64,000 nucleotides of DNA, taken from positions 1 to 64,000 of the forward strand of contig NZ_JAUMUI010000005.1 of the NCBI RefSeq assembly GCF_030530745.1, read 5' to 3'. A program made the position numbers and the translations under genes. Shown piece after piece: positions 10,685 through 20,168 of the stretch. A model generated the notes under the pieces. That model was not told the DNA's origin. It saw only the letters and a list, made by a program, of their open reading frames with translations, and ran no database searches. Source of the DNA: Neisseria sp. GTDB lineage: Bacteria > Pseudomonadota > Gammaproteobacteria > Burkholderiales > Neisseriaceae. Each line of letters opens with the position of its first letter. Position 1 is the first letter of the stretch.

Positions 10685-11482
10685 ATGCAAACCCAAGCCG
10701 TAATCGGCCATATCGTCGGCTGGCTCAAAGATTATGCCGCTTCTGCCGGTGCCAAAGGTTTTGTCGTCGGCGTATCGGGCGGCGTGGACTCGGCCGTGGT
10801 ATCTGTTTTGGCCGCCCGCACCGGCCTTCCTACGCTGCTGCTTGAAATGCCCATCCGCCAAAAAGCCGATCAAACCGCCCGTGCGCAGGCACATATTGAA
10901 GATTTGAAAAAACGCTTTCCCGACAACGTGCAGGGCATGAGCATAGATCTCACTCCCACTTTCGACACTTTTGCAGCCACGGTTGATGTTAACGAAACCG
11001 ACTACCCGGCCAAACAGCTTGCCCTGGCCAACGCCCGCTCGCGCCTGCGCATGGTAACGCTTTATTATTACGGTCAGATCAACGGCCTGCTCGTTACCGG
11101 CACCGGCAACAAAGTAGAAGATTTCGGTGTGGGTTTTTTCACCAAATACGGCGACGGCGGCGTGGACATCAGCCCGATAGCCGGTTTGCTGAAAACCCAG
11201 GTTTACCGGCTGGCTGCTGAACTCAATGTGCTGGAATCCATTCAAGTCGCCCCGCCCACCGACGGCCTGTGGGACACCGACCGCACCGACGAACAGCAGA
11301 TAGGTGCCACCTATCCCGAGCTGGAATGGGCAATGGAAGTTTACGGCTGGAACACCCCCGAAGATTTCACCGGCCGCCAACGTGAAGTGCTCGAAACCTA
11401 CATCCGTCTGCACCAAGCCATGCAGCACAAAGTCAACCCGATTCCCGTGTGCGAAATCCCCTCCTCCCTACTGGCACCCTAG
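10685..11482 (+). CDS. nadE: NH3-dependent NAD+ synthetase
   Basis: Final step of NAD synthesis: amidates deamido-NAD+ using ATP and ammonia. The protein is 265 aa, the short single-domain type without a glutaminase. The pyrophosphatase loop SGGVDSAVVSVLAAR lies near residue 30, LLVTGTGNKVEDFGVGFFTKYGDGG is the NAD/ATP-site block, and PPTDGLWDTDRTDEQQIG is the mobile-loop motif. It is an isolated gene, followed directly by a repeat-rich gap. Confidence 0.96.
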   Translation: MQTQAVIGHIVGWLKDYAASAGAKGFVVGVSGGVDSAVVSVLAARTGLPTLLLEMPIRQKADQTARAQAHIEDLKKRFPDNVQGMSIDLTPTFDTFAATVDVNETDYPAKQLALANARSRLRMVTLYYYGQINGLLVTGTGNKVEDFGVGFFTKYGDGGVDISPIAGLLKTQVYRLAAELNVLESIQVAPPTDGLWDTDRTDEQQIGATYPELEWAMEVYGWNTPEDFTGRQREVLETYIRLHQAMQHKVNPIPVCEIPSSLLAP

Positions 11483-11597
11483 GGTCTGTTGACAATTAAC
11501 GCAACGGCGGTGTTTTTGGGCAAAACACCCGGGGTGTTCGACCTTGCCGCGCTTTTTGCTTTGCATATGCGGTTTTTGCCTCAAAAAAACCGCTTCG
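11483..11597. repeat. two-module repeat, copy B
   Basis: Begins one base after the nadE stop with GGTCTGTTGACAATT (11483-11497) and ends with a 24-bp module (11574-11597) that is the exact reverse complement of 9185-9208. The interior can fold (GCGGTTTTT with AAAAACCGC). Only the two end modules are shared with copy A. Confidence 0.55.
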
Positions 11598-11746
11598 TCG
11601 GTTAAAAGGCTGTTTGGAAAAGATTCTTAGTTTTCCCAAGTATGGGAGCGGTTCAGTCTCTTTCTGCTGCATATCCGGCAATATCATGTCTGCAGGACTT
11701 GCCAACCACTCTGGCAAAGAGTATTTTTTACATTTTTCACATAAAA

Positions 11747-11879
11747 GAGACCTTGCTCCCGGATGTGGATGCAGTTCAAGGCGTAGCAGCGCAGCGGGCG
11801 CAGACATATCAAGTAGACAGGCAAGCGAGCGAGCAGTACACAACGCAGAAATGCGCCGCAGATAGGGGGCAAAGGTCTC
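11747..11879 (-). repeat. MITE-like element, copy B
   Basis: A 133-bp element with ends GAGACCTTGC (one T lost) and GCAAAGGTCTC. Read on the minus strand it aligns along its whole length with 126-261, including the shared stretch ATCTGCGGCGCATTTCTGC and the stretch CTACGCCTTGAACTGCA. It ends 34 bp before ilvE. With copy B of the two-module repeat it fills most of the 431-bp nadE-ilvE gap, which has no gene. Confidence 0.65.
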
Positions 11880-11913
11880 AATAACTATCAACCCACCCGA
11901 AAGTATTTATATC

Positions 11914-12912
11914 ATGGCAAGAGAAGTTCCCGCCGTATTCGGCAGTGTTTTCCATAAAGATATGCCGGTATTGGCTTTTGAAAACGGCGCATGGCAGGGC
12001 GTGCGTTGGCAGCCTTCCGATAATTTGCAACTGACTCCGGGCGCGCACTGCCTGCATTACGGCAGCGAATGTTTCGAGGGTTTGAAGGCATTCCGCCGGC
12101 AAGACGGCGGTATTGTATTGTTCCGCCCCGATGCGAATATCGCCCGTATGCAGCAGAGTGCCGAATTGTTGAGCCTGCCCGTTCCGGAAACCGAGGCTTT
12201 CCGTGATGCTTTAATCGAGTTGGTGGCGCGTGCCGCAGACGAAATCCCCGATGCGCCCGCTTCGTTGTATTTGCGCCCGACCTTGATAGGCACTGATCCG
12301 GTTATCGGTAAGGCTGCCGCCGGTTCAGACAATGCCGTTCTGTATATTTTAGCCTCGCCGGTGGGCGATTATTTCAAAGCCGGTTCGCCGATGAAACTTT
12401 TGGTGGAAACGGAACACATGCGCTGCGCCCCGCATATGGGCCGTGTGAAATGCGGCGGCAACTATGCTTCGGCGTTGCCGTGGGTAACCAAAGCACGCGA
12501 AGAGTACGGTGCGCACCAAGTGCTGTTTTGCCCGAACGGCGACGTGCAGGAAACAGCGGCGGCGAATTTTGCTTTGATTAAGGATGATGAAATCATCACC
12601 AAACCGTTAACCAGCGAATTTTTGCACGGCGTAACCCGTGATTCGGTGTTGAAAGTGGCGCGTGATATGGGCTACCAAATCAGCGAGCGCAACTTCACCG
12701 TAGAAGAGTTACGCGAAGCCGTGGAAAACGGTGCGGAGGCTATTTTAACCGGCACGGCGGCGGTGGTTTCTCCGGTTACTTCTTTCGTAATCGGCGGTAA
12801 AGAAATCTCTGTTGCCGGCCAAGAGCGCGGCACCGCCATCCGCAAAGCCGTTACCGACATCCAATACGGCCTGGCCGAAGACCGTTACGGTTGGTTGGTT
12901 AAAGTGGCATAA
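11914..12912 (+). CDS. ilvE: branched-chain amino acid aminotransferase
   Basis: Fold-type IV PLP enzyme that transfers the amino group between glutamate and the 2-oxo acids of Leu, Ile and Val. The protein is 332 aa. LHYGSECFEGLKAFR is the N-terminal substrate block, the PLP lysine lies in GRVKCGGNYASAL near residue 178, and QETAAANFALI and TGTAAVVSPV are the cofactor phosphate-binding blocks. No leader peptide rich in Ile/Leu/Val codons was seen upstream; that space is occupied by the MITE-like repeat. A DUS hairpin follows. Confidence 0.96.
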   Translation: MAREVPAVFGSVFHKDMPVLAFENGAWQGVRWQPSDNLQLTPGAHCLHYGSECFEGLKAFRRQDGGIVLFRPDANIARMQQSAELLSLPVPETEAFRDALIELVARAADEIPDAPASLYLRPTLIGTDPVIGKAAAGSDNAVLYILASPVGDYFKAGSPMKLLVETEHMRCAPHMGRVKCGGNYASALPWVTKAREEYGAHQVLFCPNGDVQETAAANFALIKDDEIITKPLTSEFLHGVTRDSVLKVARDMGYQISERNFTVEELREAVENGAEAILTGTAAVVSPVTSFVIGGKEISVAGQERGTAIRKAVTDIQYGLAEDRYGWLVKVA

Positions 12913-12930
12913 GATTTGTTGGCATAAAGC

Positions 12931-12968
12931 GGCCGTCTGAAAAATACTAAACTTTCAGACGGCCTTTT
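12931..12968 (+). terminator. ilvE terminator
   Basis: Inverted DUS: GGCCGTCTGAAA at 12931-12942 with TTTCAGACGGCC at 12953-12964, then TTTT. Confidence 0.75.
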
Positions 12969-13029
12969 GGTCTGTGTAACAGGCATCAGGCCGTCTGAAA
13001 CCATCACCGCAACCCATAATGATTAATCA

Positions 13030-14520
13030 ATGAATAATATTCAAATTCCCTGGGGGCAGATTCTGCTCTACCTGCACACCGCCGCCGCACTGGCCTGCGT
13101 GGTGCGGGTGCTTTATAAGCAGCGCAACACCGGCACGGCGTTTGCATGGCTGATTATCCTGTTTATGTTTCCGCTGTTCGGTGTGATTGCCTATCTGATG
13201 CTGGGTGAGCCGCGCTTAGGTTTGGCGCGGGCTAAGCGGGTTGCCGAAATGAACCGCTTCTACGGCGAGTTTGCCGAGCGATATCTGGCCGATATCGACT
13301 TGGACGTTACCAACGAAATCCGCCCGCGTTACCGGGGCATTGCCAAAGTGGCAGCAGATGCCACCGGTTTGGGCGCCACCCGCAACAACGCCATGACGCT
13401 GCTTTCCACCACCGACGAAATCGTTGATGCCATGTCGGCCGATATCCGCGCGGCCGAACAGTCGTGCCTGTTGGCGTTTTATATCATCGACCCGCAGGGC
13501 AGAATCGAAACGCTGCTCAACACGGTAATCGAAGCGGCGGAACGCGGGGTGGATTGCGCGGTGTTGGCCGATGCGGTGGGCAGCCACGGATTTTTCAACA
13601 GCGGCTGGGTAGAAAAACTGCGTGCGGCCGGCATCGAAGTGCACGCCGCACTGCCGGTGGGGCCGATGCGCACGCTGTTTACCCGCAGCGATTTGCGTAA
13701 CCACCGCAAGATTTTGATTGTCGATAAAAAAATCGGCTACACCGGCAGCTATAACTTGGTTGATCCGCGCTTTTTCAAACAAAGCTCGGGCGTGGGCGAA
13801 TGGGTGGACGTGATGATGCGCTGCACCGGCCCGATGGTGTTGGAAATGACAGCCGTATTTTATGCCGATTTGGCGGTAGAAAACGATGACAATCTGGCCG
13901 GCGTGCAGCAATATCTGAGCGGTTATAGCGAGATTATTCCCGCCATGCTGCCCGACAAAATGCGTGCAGGCAGCATTGCCGCCCAAGTGATACCGTCGGC
14001 GCCCGATCAGGGTGAGCGGGTAATTTATGAAACCATTATCAGCGCAATTTATTCCGCCACCCGCAAAATCATCATTACCACTCCGTATTTCGTACCTGAT
14101 GATCCGCTGCTGATGGCGCTCACCACCGCCGCCAAGCGCGGAGTAGACGTTACCCTGATATTGCCGGCCAAAGTAGATTCGCTGATGGTGCGCTACGCAT
14201 CACGCGCCTATTACCCCATGTTGCTGAAAGCGGGGGTGAAAATCGCCCTGTTTGAAGGCGGGCTGCTACACGCCAAAACCATGACCATCGACGAAGGCTA
14301 TACACTATTCGGCACGGTGAATATGGATATGCGCAGCTTCTTTCTGAACCTTGAAATCAGCCTGGCGGTTTACGATAAAACCATCACCGGCCAAGTGATT
14401 GATTTGCAGCAGCAATATCTGAACAACAGCCGTTATGTAAGCATAAAGGGCTGGCAGCAGCGCGCCAGATGGTGGGGGCTGGTAGAAAACACCGTGCGTC
14501 TGATGAGTCCGTTGTTATGA
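13030..14520 (+). CDS. cls: cardiolipin synthase (phospholipase D family)
   Basis: Condenses two phosphatidylglycerols to cardiolipin at the inner membrane. The protein is 496 aa with two N-terminal membrane segments (about residues 8-25 and 36-57) followed by two HKD domains: NHRKILIVDKKIGYTGSYN near residue 224 and HAKTMTIDEGYTLFGTVNMD near 414. Length and domain order fit ClsA. It is followed by an inverted DUS terminator and stands alone. Confidence 0.95.
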   Translation: MNNIQIPWGQILLYLHTAAALACVVRVLYKQRNTGTAFAWLIILFMFPLFGVIAYLMLGEPRLGLARAKRVAEMNRFYGEFAERYLADIDLDVTNEIRPRYRGIAKVAADATGLGATRNNAMTLLSTTDEIVDAMSADIRAAEQSCLLAFYIIDPQGRIETLLNTVIEAAERGVDCAVLADAVGSHGFFNSGWVEKLRAAGIEVHAALPVGPMRTLFTRSDLRNHRKILIVDKKIGYTGSYNLVDPRFFKQSSGVGEWVDVMMRCTGPMVLEMTAVFYADLAVENDDNLAGVQQYLSGYSEIIPAMLPDKMRAGSIAAQVIPSAPDQGERVIYETIISAIYSATRKIIITTPYFVPDDPLLMALTTAAKRGVDVTLILPAKVDSLMVRYASRAYYPMLLKAGVKIALFEGGLLHAKTMTIDEGYTLFGTVNMDMRSFFLNLEISLAVYDKTITGQVIDLQQQYLNNSRYVSIKGWQQRARWWGLVENTVRLMSPLL

Positions 14521-14535
14521 TGTAAAACAATATGG

Positions 14536-14578
14536 GAGGCCGTCTGAAAAATGCCTGTGCAGTTTTTCAGACGGCCTC
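14536..14578 (+). terminator. cls terminator
   Basis: A 16-bp stem (14536-14551 with 14563-14578) made from an inverted DUS pair. Confidence 0.7.
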
Positions 14579-14770
14579 AGAATTGGTTTGCAAATGCAAC
14601 GCGATACTGTATAGCGTATAAATTAACACCTATTTACAAAACAGAAGCAACCGTTTTTTAGAAACTTCAAACATAAACCGACAAACGGATTGGTTTGCAA
14701 CATGTGCGGTCAGAAGGAAATACAGAACTGCATTACAGGCAGCTTGTCAAGACTGGCAATGTTTTTTGAA

Positions 14771-14818
14771 ATACTGTATATTGTGTCAACTCAAACAAAA
14801 TACTACCGTATCTTGTGT
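14771..14818 (+). promoter_or_regulatory. candidate tandem NrdR boxes upstream of nrdA
   Basis: Box 1, ATACTGTATATTGTGT (14771-14786), matches about 14 of 16 positions of the NrdR consensus ACACWATATVTWGTGT as I recall it. Box 2, CTACCGTATCTTGTGT (14803-14818), matches about 12. They start 32 bp apart, the spacing of known NrdR box pairs (about three helical turns), and end 24 bp before the nrdA ATG. NrdR is an ATP/dATP-sensing repressor of ribonucleotide reductase genes. Confidence 0.6.
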
Positions 14819-14842
14819 TTTTCCCGATTTTAGGATAAGCCG

Positions 14843-17122
14843 ATGAATGCACCAACCGACCTGAAAGTAACCAAGCGCGACGGGCGTTTGGAAGAAATAG
14901 ACCTGTATAAAATCCACCGCGTGATCAACTGGGCGGCGGAAGGGTTGAACAATGTTTCCGTATCGCAGGTGGAGCTGAAATCGCATATCCAGTTTTACAA
15001 CGGCATCCGCACCGACGACATCCACGAAACCATCATCAAGGCAGCGGCCGACCTGATTTCTCAGGAAACACCCGATTACCAATACCTGGCCGCCCGCCTG
15101 GCGGTTTTCCACCTGCGCAAAATCGCCTACGGCCAGTTCGAGCCGCCCCACCTTTACGACCATGTTGCCAAGCTCACCGAAGCGGGCAAATACGACCGCC
15201 ACCTGCTGGCCGATTACAGCCGCGAAGAGTTCGACGAACTGAATGCCTATATCGACCACAACCGCGATATGGCCTTTTCCTACGGCGCGGTCAAACAGCT
15301 CGAAGGCAAATATCTGGTGCAAAACCGCGTTACCCGCCAAATCTACGAAACCCCGCAGTTTCTGTATGTATTGGTGGCGATGTGCCTGTTTGCCAAATAC
15401 CCGAAAGCCACCCGCCTCGATTATGTGAAACGCTTTTACGATGCCGTTTCCACCTTCAAAATTTCCCTACCCACGCCGATTATGAGCGGCGTGCGCACGC
15501 CCACGCGCCAATTTTCGAGCTGCGTGTTGATCGAGTGCGACGACAGCCTCGATTCCATCAACGCCACCACCAGCGCCATTGTGAAATACGTTTCCCAACG
15601 CGCGGGCATCGGCATCAACGCCGGCCGCATCCGCGGTTTGGGCAGCGAAATCCGCGGCGGCGAAGCGCAGCACACCGGCTGCATCCCGTTCTTCAAAATG
15701 TTCCAAGCCGCCGTTAAATCCTGCTCGCAAGGCGGCGTGCGCGGCGGTGCGGCCACCTTGTTTTACCCCTTGTGGCACATCGAAGTGGAAAGCCTGCTGG
15801 TGCTGAAAAACAACCGCGGTGTGGAAGACAACCGCGTACGCCATCTTGATTACGGCGTGCAGATTAACCGCCTGCTCTATACCCGCCTGATTAAAGGCGG
15901 CGACATCGCCCTGTTTTCACCGCACGAAGTGCCCGGCCTGTATGACGCCTTTTTCGCCGACCAAGATGAATTCGAGCGCCTTTACACCCAATACGAGCAA
16001 GACCCTGCCGTCCGCAAGCGTGTGGTGCCCGCCACCGAGCTGTTTTCGCTGTTAATGCAGGAACGCGCCGGCACCGGCCGCATCTACATCCAAAACGTCG
16101 ACCACTGCAACACTCACAGCCCGTTCAATCCGAAAGTGGCGCCGGTGCGCCAGTCCAACCTGTGTTTGGAAATCGCGCTGCCGACCAAGCCGTTAAACGA
16201 CATCAACGACGAAAACGGCGAAATCGCCCTGTGCACCCTGTCGGCCTTCAACCTCGGCGCACTGGAAAGCTTGGACGAACTCGAAGGCTTGGCCGATTTG
16301 GCCGTGCGCGCGCTGGATGCCTTGCTCGATTACCAAGACTATCCCGTTAAAGCCGCTTATCACGCCACCATGAACCGCCGCACCCTCGGCATCGGCGTGA
16401 TTAACTATGCCTATTATCTGGCCAAAAACGGCGTGAAATACAGCGACGATTCCGCCATCGCCTTAACCCACCGCACTTTTGAAGCGATTCAGTATTACCT
16501 GCTTAAAGCCTCGGTGCAACTCGCCCAAGAATTCGGCGCCTGCCCGGCGTTTAACGAAACCACCTACGCACAAGGCAAACTGCCCGTCGACACCTATAAA
16601 AAAGATTTGGATACCATCTGCCAAGAGCCGCTGCACCTCGATTGGGAAGGCTTGCGTGCCGACATCGTCAAGCACGGCCTGCGCAATTCCACCCTAACCG
16701 CACTGATGCCGTCTGAAACCAGCTCGCAAATCGCCAACGCCACCAACGGCATCGAGCCGCCGCGCGGACTGGTTTCGGTAAAAGCCTCGAAAGACGGCAT
16801 TTTGAAACAGGTGGTGCCCGAATTCGAGCGCCTGAAAAACCAATACGAACTGTTGTGGCAGATGCCTTCCAACGACGGCTACCTGAAACTCGTGGGCGTG
16901 ATGCAGAAATTCGTCGATCAGGCCATTTCCGCCAATACCAGCTACGACCCGCAACGCTTCGAAGGCGGCCGCGTGCCGATGAAGCAGCTTTTGAAAGACC
17001 TGCTCACCGCCTACAAATTCGGCCTGAAAACCCTGTATTACCACAACACCCGCGACGGTGCCGACGATACGCAGACCGATATCCAAGACGACGGCTGTGC
17101 GGGGGGAGCGTGTAAGATTTAA
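14843..17122 (+). CDS. nrdA: ribonucleoside-diphosphate reductase class Ia, alpha subunit
   Basis: Reduces ribonucleoside diphosphates to deoxy forms for DNA synthesis, aerobically, with NrdB. The protein is 759 aa and very similar to the E. coli subunit. An ATP-cone at the N-terminus (about residues 5-95) mediates dATP/ATP activity control. The redox and radical cysteines lie near 225 (SSCVLIE), 439 (NLCLEIALP) and 462 (LCTLSAFNLG). The C-terminal shuttle pair is in DDGCAGGACKI. NrdR-like boxes precede it; nrdB follows after an inverted DUS pair. Confidence 0.98.
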   Translation: MNAPTDLKVTKRDGRLEEIDLYKIHRVINWAAEGLNNVSVSQVELKSHIQFYNGIRTDDIHETIIKAAADLISQETPDYQYLAARLAVFHLRKIAYGQFEPPHLYDHVAKLTEAGKYDRHLLADYSREEFDELNAYIDHNRDMAFSYGAVKQLEGKYLVQNRVTRQIYETPQFLYVLVAMCLFAKYPKATRLDYVKRFYDAVSTFKISLPTPIMSGVRTPTRQFSSCVLIECDDSLDSINATTSAIVKYVSQRAGIGINAGRIRGLGSEIRGGEAQHTGCIPFFKMFQAAVKSCSQGGVRGGAATLFYPLWHIEVESLLVLKNNRGVEDNRVRHLDYGVQINRLLYTRLIKGGDIALFSPHEVPGLYDAFFADQDEFERLYTQYEQDPAVRKRVVPATELFSLLMQERAGTGRIYIQNVDHCNTHSPFNPKVAPVRQSNLCLEIALPTKPLNDINDENGEIALCTLSAFNLGALESLDELEGLADLAVRALDALLDYQDYPVKAAYHATMNRRTLGIGVINYAYYLAKNGVKYSDDSAIALTHRTFEAIQYYLLKASVQLAQEFGACPAFNETTYAQGKLPVDTYKKDLDTICQEPLHLDWEGLRADIVKHGLRNSTLTALMPSETSSQIANATNGIEPPRGLVSVKASKDGILKQVVPEFERLKNQYELLWQMPSNDGYLKLVGVMQKFVDQAISANTSYDPQRFEGGRVPMKQLLKDLLTAYKFGLKTLYYHNTRDGADDTQTDIQDDGCAGGACKI

Positions 17123-17132
17123 ACGAAACGTT

Positions 17133-17175
17133 TTCAGACGGCCTATCTATCTCATCTTCTATGAGGCCGTCTGAA
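17133..17175 (+). terminator. inverted DUS pair between nrdA and nrdB
   Basis: TTCAGACGGCCT (17133-17144) pairs with AGGCCGTCTGAA (17164-17175). The 19-nt loop suggests partial termination, which could set the nrdA:nrdB ratio. Confidence 0.5.
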
Positions 17176-17229
17176 GCCGGTATTGCATTGTCTTAAAAAT
17201 TAAATCAGATCAACAGAGAAGAATCATCC

Positions 17230-18384
17230 ATGTCCTGCGAACATCTAGTCATGTCATACAGCACATTCAGCAAAGAAAAAAACAACGCCTTAACCGAGCC
17301 GATGTTTTTCGGCAAGCCGGTGAATGTGGCGCGTTATGACCAGCAGAAATATGAAATTTTTGAAAAGCTGATTGAAAAGCAACTGTCGTTTTTCTGGCGG
17401 CCGGAAGAAATCGACGTGTCGCGCGACCGTATCGATTACCAAAACCTGCCCGAGCATGAAAAGCATATTTTTATCAGCAACTTGAAATATCAAACCCTGC
17501 TCGATTCGATTCAGGGTCGCAGCCCCAATGTGGCGCTGTTGCCGTTGGTGTCGATTCCCGAACTGGAAACGTGGATTGAAACCTGGAGCTTTTCTGAAAC
17601 CATCCACTCGCGCAGCTATACCCACATTATCCGCAATATCGTTAACGACCCGTCGGTGGTGTTCGACGATATCGTCGATAACGAATACATCATCGCCCGT
17701 GCCGAAGATATCGCCTGTTACTACGATGATTTGATCGAATACACGCAGTATTACAACCTGTTCGGCGAAGGAGAGCACCGTTTTGACGGCAAAACCGTGC
17801 GCGTGAGCCTGCGCGAATTGAAGAAAAAATTGTATCTGTGCCTGATGTGCGTCAACGTGCTGGAGGCCATCCGCTTTTATGTGTCGTTTGCCTGCTCGTT
17901 CGCTTTTGCCGAGCGCGAGCTGATGGAGGGCAACGCCAAAATCATCAAACTGATTGCGCGCGACGAAGCCCTGCACCTTACCGGCACACAGCATATGCTG
18001 AACCTGATGCGCAGCGGCGCGGACGATGCGGAGATGGCGGAAATCGCCGCCGAGCTGGAGCAGGAATGTTTCGAGCTGTTTAAAAAAGCCGCCTTACAAG
18101 AGAAAGAATGGGCCCAATACCTGTTTAAAGACGGCTCAATGATCGGCCTGAACAAAGAAATTCTCAGCCAATACGTTGATTATATTACTAATCTTCGTAT
18201 GCAGGCGGTGGGTTTGAAACCGGCGTTTGAAAATGCCACCCAAAACCCGATTCCGTGGATTAACGCGTGGCTGTCGTCCGACAACGTGCAGGTGGCGCCG
18301 CAGGAAGTGGAAATTTCGTCGTACCTGATCGGGCAGATTGATGCCGAAGTGAATGCCGACGATTTGGGCGATTTCGAGCTTTAA
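17230..18384 (+). CDS. nrdB: ribonucleoside-diphosphate reductase class Ia, beta subunit
   Basis: Carries the diiron-tyrosyl radical that starts catalysis in NrdA. The protein is 384 aa. The block from [20 protein letters not shown] through [11 protein letters not shown] is nearly identical to E. coli NrdB. Iron ligands lie in the [28 protein letters not shown] and [14 protein letters not shown] helices. The C-terminal tail (ADDLGDFEL) is the NrdA docking peptide. A GAGAAG ribosome site favours the ATG at 17230; an ATG at 17251 corresponds to the E. coli start. Confidence 0.97.
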   Translation: MSCEHLVMSYSTFSKEKNNALTEPMFFGKPVNVARYDQQKYEIFEKLIEKQLSFFWRPEEIDVSRDRIDYQNLPEHEKHIFISNLKYQTLLDSIQGRSPNVALLPLVSIPELETWIETWSFSETIHSRSYTHIIRNIVNDPSVVFDDIVDNEYIIARAEDIACYYDDLIEYTQYYNLFGEGEHRFDGKTVRVSLRELKKKLYLCLMCVNVLEAIRFYVSFACSFAFAERELMEGNAKIIKLIARDEALHLTGTQHMLNLMRSGADDAEMAEIAAELEQECFELFKKAALQEKEWAQYLFKDGSMIGLNKEILSQYVDYITNLRMQAVGLKPAFENATQNPIPWINAWLSSDNVQVAPQEVEISSYLIGQIDAEVNADDLGDFEL

Positions 18385-18529
18385 CCTCCACCACAACAAA
18401 CAGGCCGTCTGAAAACCTGCGGATTGTGCCGTGGATGTTCAGGCGGCCTGAAACCTTTTTTCCGGTTCATTCATTAAAGGCCGTCTGAAAACAATACGGT
18501 AAACAGATCACACACAAGCGGATTTTTTT

Positions 18530-18838
18530 ATGGTTTTAATTACCACACGCGATAAGAGTTTCGAGCTGCGGCAGGACGAAACCCTGCTGGAGGGGCTGGA
18601 ACGTACCGGCCACGAGGTAGAATACCAATGCCGCAGCGGTTATTGCGGCTCTTGCCGCATGAAAATTGTGTCGGGCAGGGTGGAATACGATAACTTTCCG
18701 CTGGCGTTTGTCGCGCCGGGCGAAATCCTGCCGTGCTGCTGCCGCGTAACCGAAGCGGTGGAGGTGGACTGCGGTATGCGCGTGCAGGAACCGGATTTGT
18801 TTGATATGGATTTATTTGAAGAACCGCCTTCCGCCTGA
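18530..18838 (+). CDS. 2Fe-2S ferredoxin, NrdB-associated (YfaE-like)
   Basis: A 102-aa plant-type ferredoxin with cluster cysteines in CRSGYCGSC (residues 34, 39, 42) and a fourth in the CCC at 69-71. E. coli YfaE, encoded just after nrdB, supplies electrons to rebuild the NrdB diiron-radical cofactor. The same position here, 145 bp after nrdB, supports that role. The gap contains two DUS, so transcription may be separate. Confidence 0.9.
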   Translation: MVLITTRDKSFELRQDETLLEGLERTGHEVEYQCRSGYCGSCRMKIVSGRVEYDNFPLAFVAPGEILPCCCRVTEAVEVDCGMRVQEPDLFDMDLFEEPPSA

Positions 18839-18860
18839 GAAGACATCAAAAGCCGTTGTT

Positions 18861-19598
18861 TCAATATTTCACGCCTTTGTGTAAGGCCACAACGCCTGCG
18901 GTCATGTTGTGGTAATCCACGGTGTCGAAACCTGCGTCGAGCATCATTTGTTTGAGGGTTTCCTGATCGGGGTGCATTCTGATAGATTCGGCCAGATATT
19001 GGTAGCTGTCGGCGTCTTTGGCAATCATTTTTCCCATCAGCGGCAACAGTTTGAACGAATATAAGTCGTAGGCCGGTTCCAAGGGCTTGAATACTTTTGA
19101 AAACTCTAAAACCAGCAATGTGCCGCCGGGCTTTAACACGCGGTGCATTTCTTTCAAGGCTGCGTCTTTATGGGTCATATTGCGCAAACCGAAAGCTACG
19201 GATACCAGATTGAAATAGTTGTCGGGAAACGGCAGTTTTTCTGCGTCGGCCAGTGATACAGGCAGAATCAGGCCTTCGTTGAGCAGGCGGTCGCGACCTA
19301 CCGAGAGCATGGAGGAGTTGATGTCGGTAAGCCATACTTCGCCCTCTTTCCCCACCCTCTTCGCCCAGCCGCGCGATAAATCACCCGTGCCGCCGGCGAT
19401 GTCGAGCACTTTGCCGCCTTTGTTGAGGCGGGCGGTGTTAACGGTAAAGCGTTTCCACACGCGGTGCAGGCCGCCGGACATGACATCGTTCATAATGTCG
19501 TAGTTTTTGGCTACCGAGTGGAACACTTCGGCTACTTTTCCGGCTTTTTCGCTTTCGTTTACGGTTTGGTAGCCGAAGTGGGTTTTGTTGTCGCTCAT
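18861..19598 (-). CDS. ubiE: ubiquinone/menaquinone C-methyltransferase
   Basis: SAM-dependent C-methylation of the quinone ring (245 aa from the ATG at 19598). Family blocks are present: [25 protein letters not shown] at the N-terminus (only partly quoted family signature), the SAM motif [25 protein letters not shown] and [21 protein letters not shown]. It lies 14 bp after a DUF971 gene, so the two are probably co-transcribed. A start at 19628 would overlap that gene. Confidence 0.96.
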   Translation of the reverse strand: MSDNKTHFGYQTVNESEKAGKVAEVFHSVAKNYDIMNDVMSGGLHRVWKRFTVNTARLNKGGKVLDIAGGTGDLSRGWAKRVGKEGEVWLTDINSSMLSVGRDRLLNEGLILPVSLADAEKLPFPDNYFNLVSVAFGLRNMTHKDAALKEMHRVLKPGGTLLVLEFSKVFKPLEPAYDLYSFKLLPLMGKMIAKDADSYQYLAESIRMHPDQETLKQMMLDAGFDTVDYHNMTAGVVALHKGVKY

Positions 19599-19612
19599 TA
19601 TGGATTCCTGTT

Positions 19613-20029
19613 TTAGTGTTTGCCGCAACTGCCACTGCTGCAGCCGTGTTGCGGTGCTTTTTTATCGGCGGCGGCAGGTATGCGCGATGCGCCGGCCGCT
19701 TCGATAAGGCGCAGATAGTCGGCCCACATTGTATCGTATTCGTGCGCTAATTTATATAAATAATCCCAGTCGTAAAGCCCGCTGTCGTGGCCGTCTGAAA
19801 ATGTGATTTTCAGGGCGTATTGCCCTACCGGCTCCAAACCGGCAATAGTTACGCCGGCTTTGCCTGTCTGCAGCGTTTCCCGGTCAGAACCGTGGCCGCG
19901 CACTTCGGCGCTGGGCGAATAAACGCGCAGAAATTCGGCAGGCAGGCTTTTGGCGTTGCCCCGATAAACCAGGGTGAGCGCGGTGCGGCTGTTTTGCAGG
20001 CGGATTTCTTCGGGGGCTTCGTATTTCAT
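19613..20029 (-). CDS. DUF971 family protein
   Basis: A 138-aa protein with the DUF971 fold, the domain also found at the N-terminus of gamma-butyrobetaine hydroxylase: [36 protein letters not shown] and [19 protein letters not shown]. The Cys-rich tail [10 protein letters not shown] may bind a metal. It lies upstream of ubiE with a 14-bp gap, a common proteobacterial pairing. Relatives have been linked to Fe-S proteins, but the function is not established. It contains an in-frame DUS (FSDGH). Confidence 0.85.
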   Translation of the reverse strand: MKYEAPEEIRLQNSRTALTLVYRGNAKSLPAEFLRVYSPSAEVRGHGSDRETLQTGKAGVTIAGLEPVGQYALKITFSDGHDSGLYDWDYLYKLAHEYDTMWADYLRLIEAAGASRIPAAADKKAPQHGCSSGSCGKH

Positions 20030-20168
20030 ATGCCGGATTCGGTGTGGAAAACGTTATTTTAACAGTAAAATAAAACCTTTCAGACGGCCTTGAATAAGCA
20101 CCGCCCTGCCCTATATTAAAATCCTGCAAGCCCTGTATTATCCTGTTTTCTTTTTAAATGGAAGAATA

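Noticed and set aside
11483-11913. Ile/Val/Leu leader peptide for ilvE
   Set aside because: No frame with runs of branched-chain codons; the region is filled by repeats.
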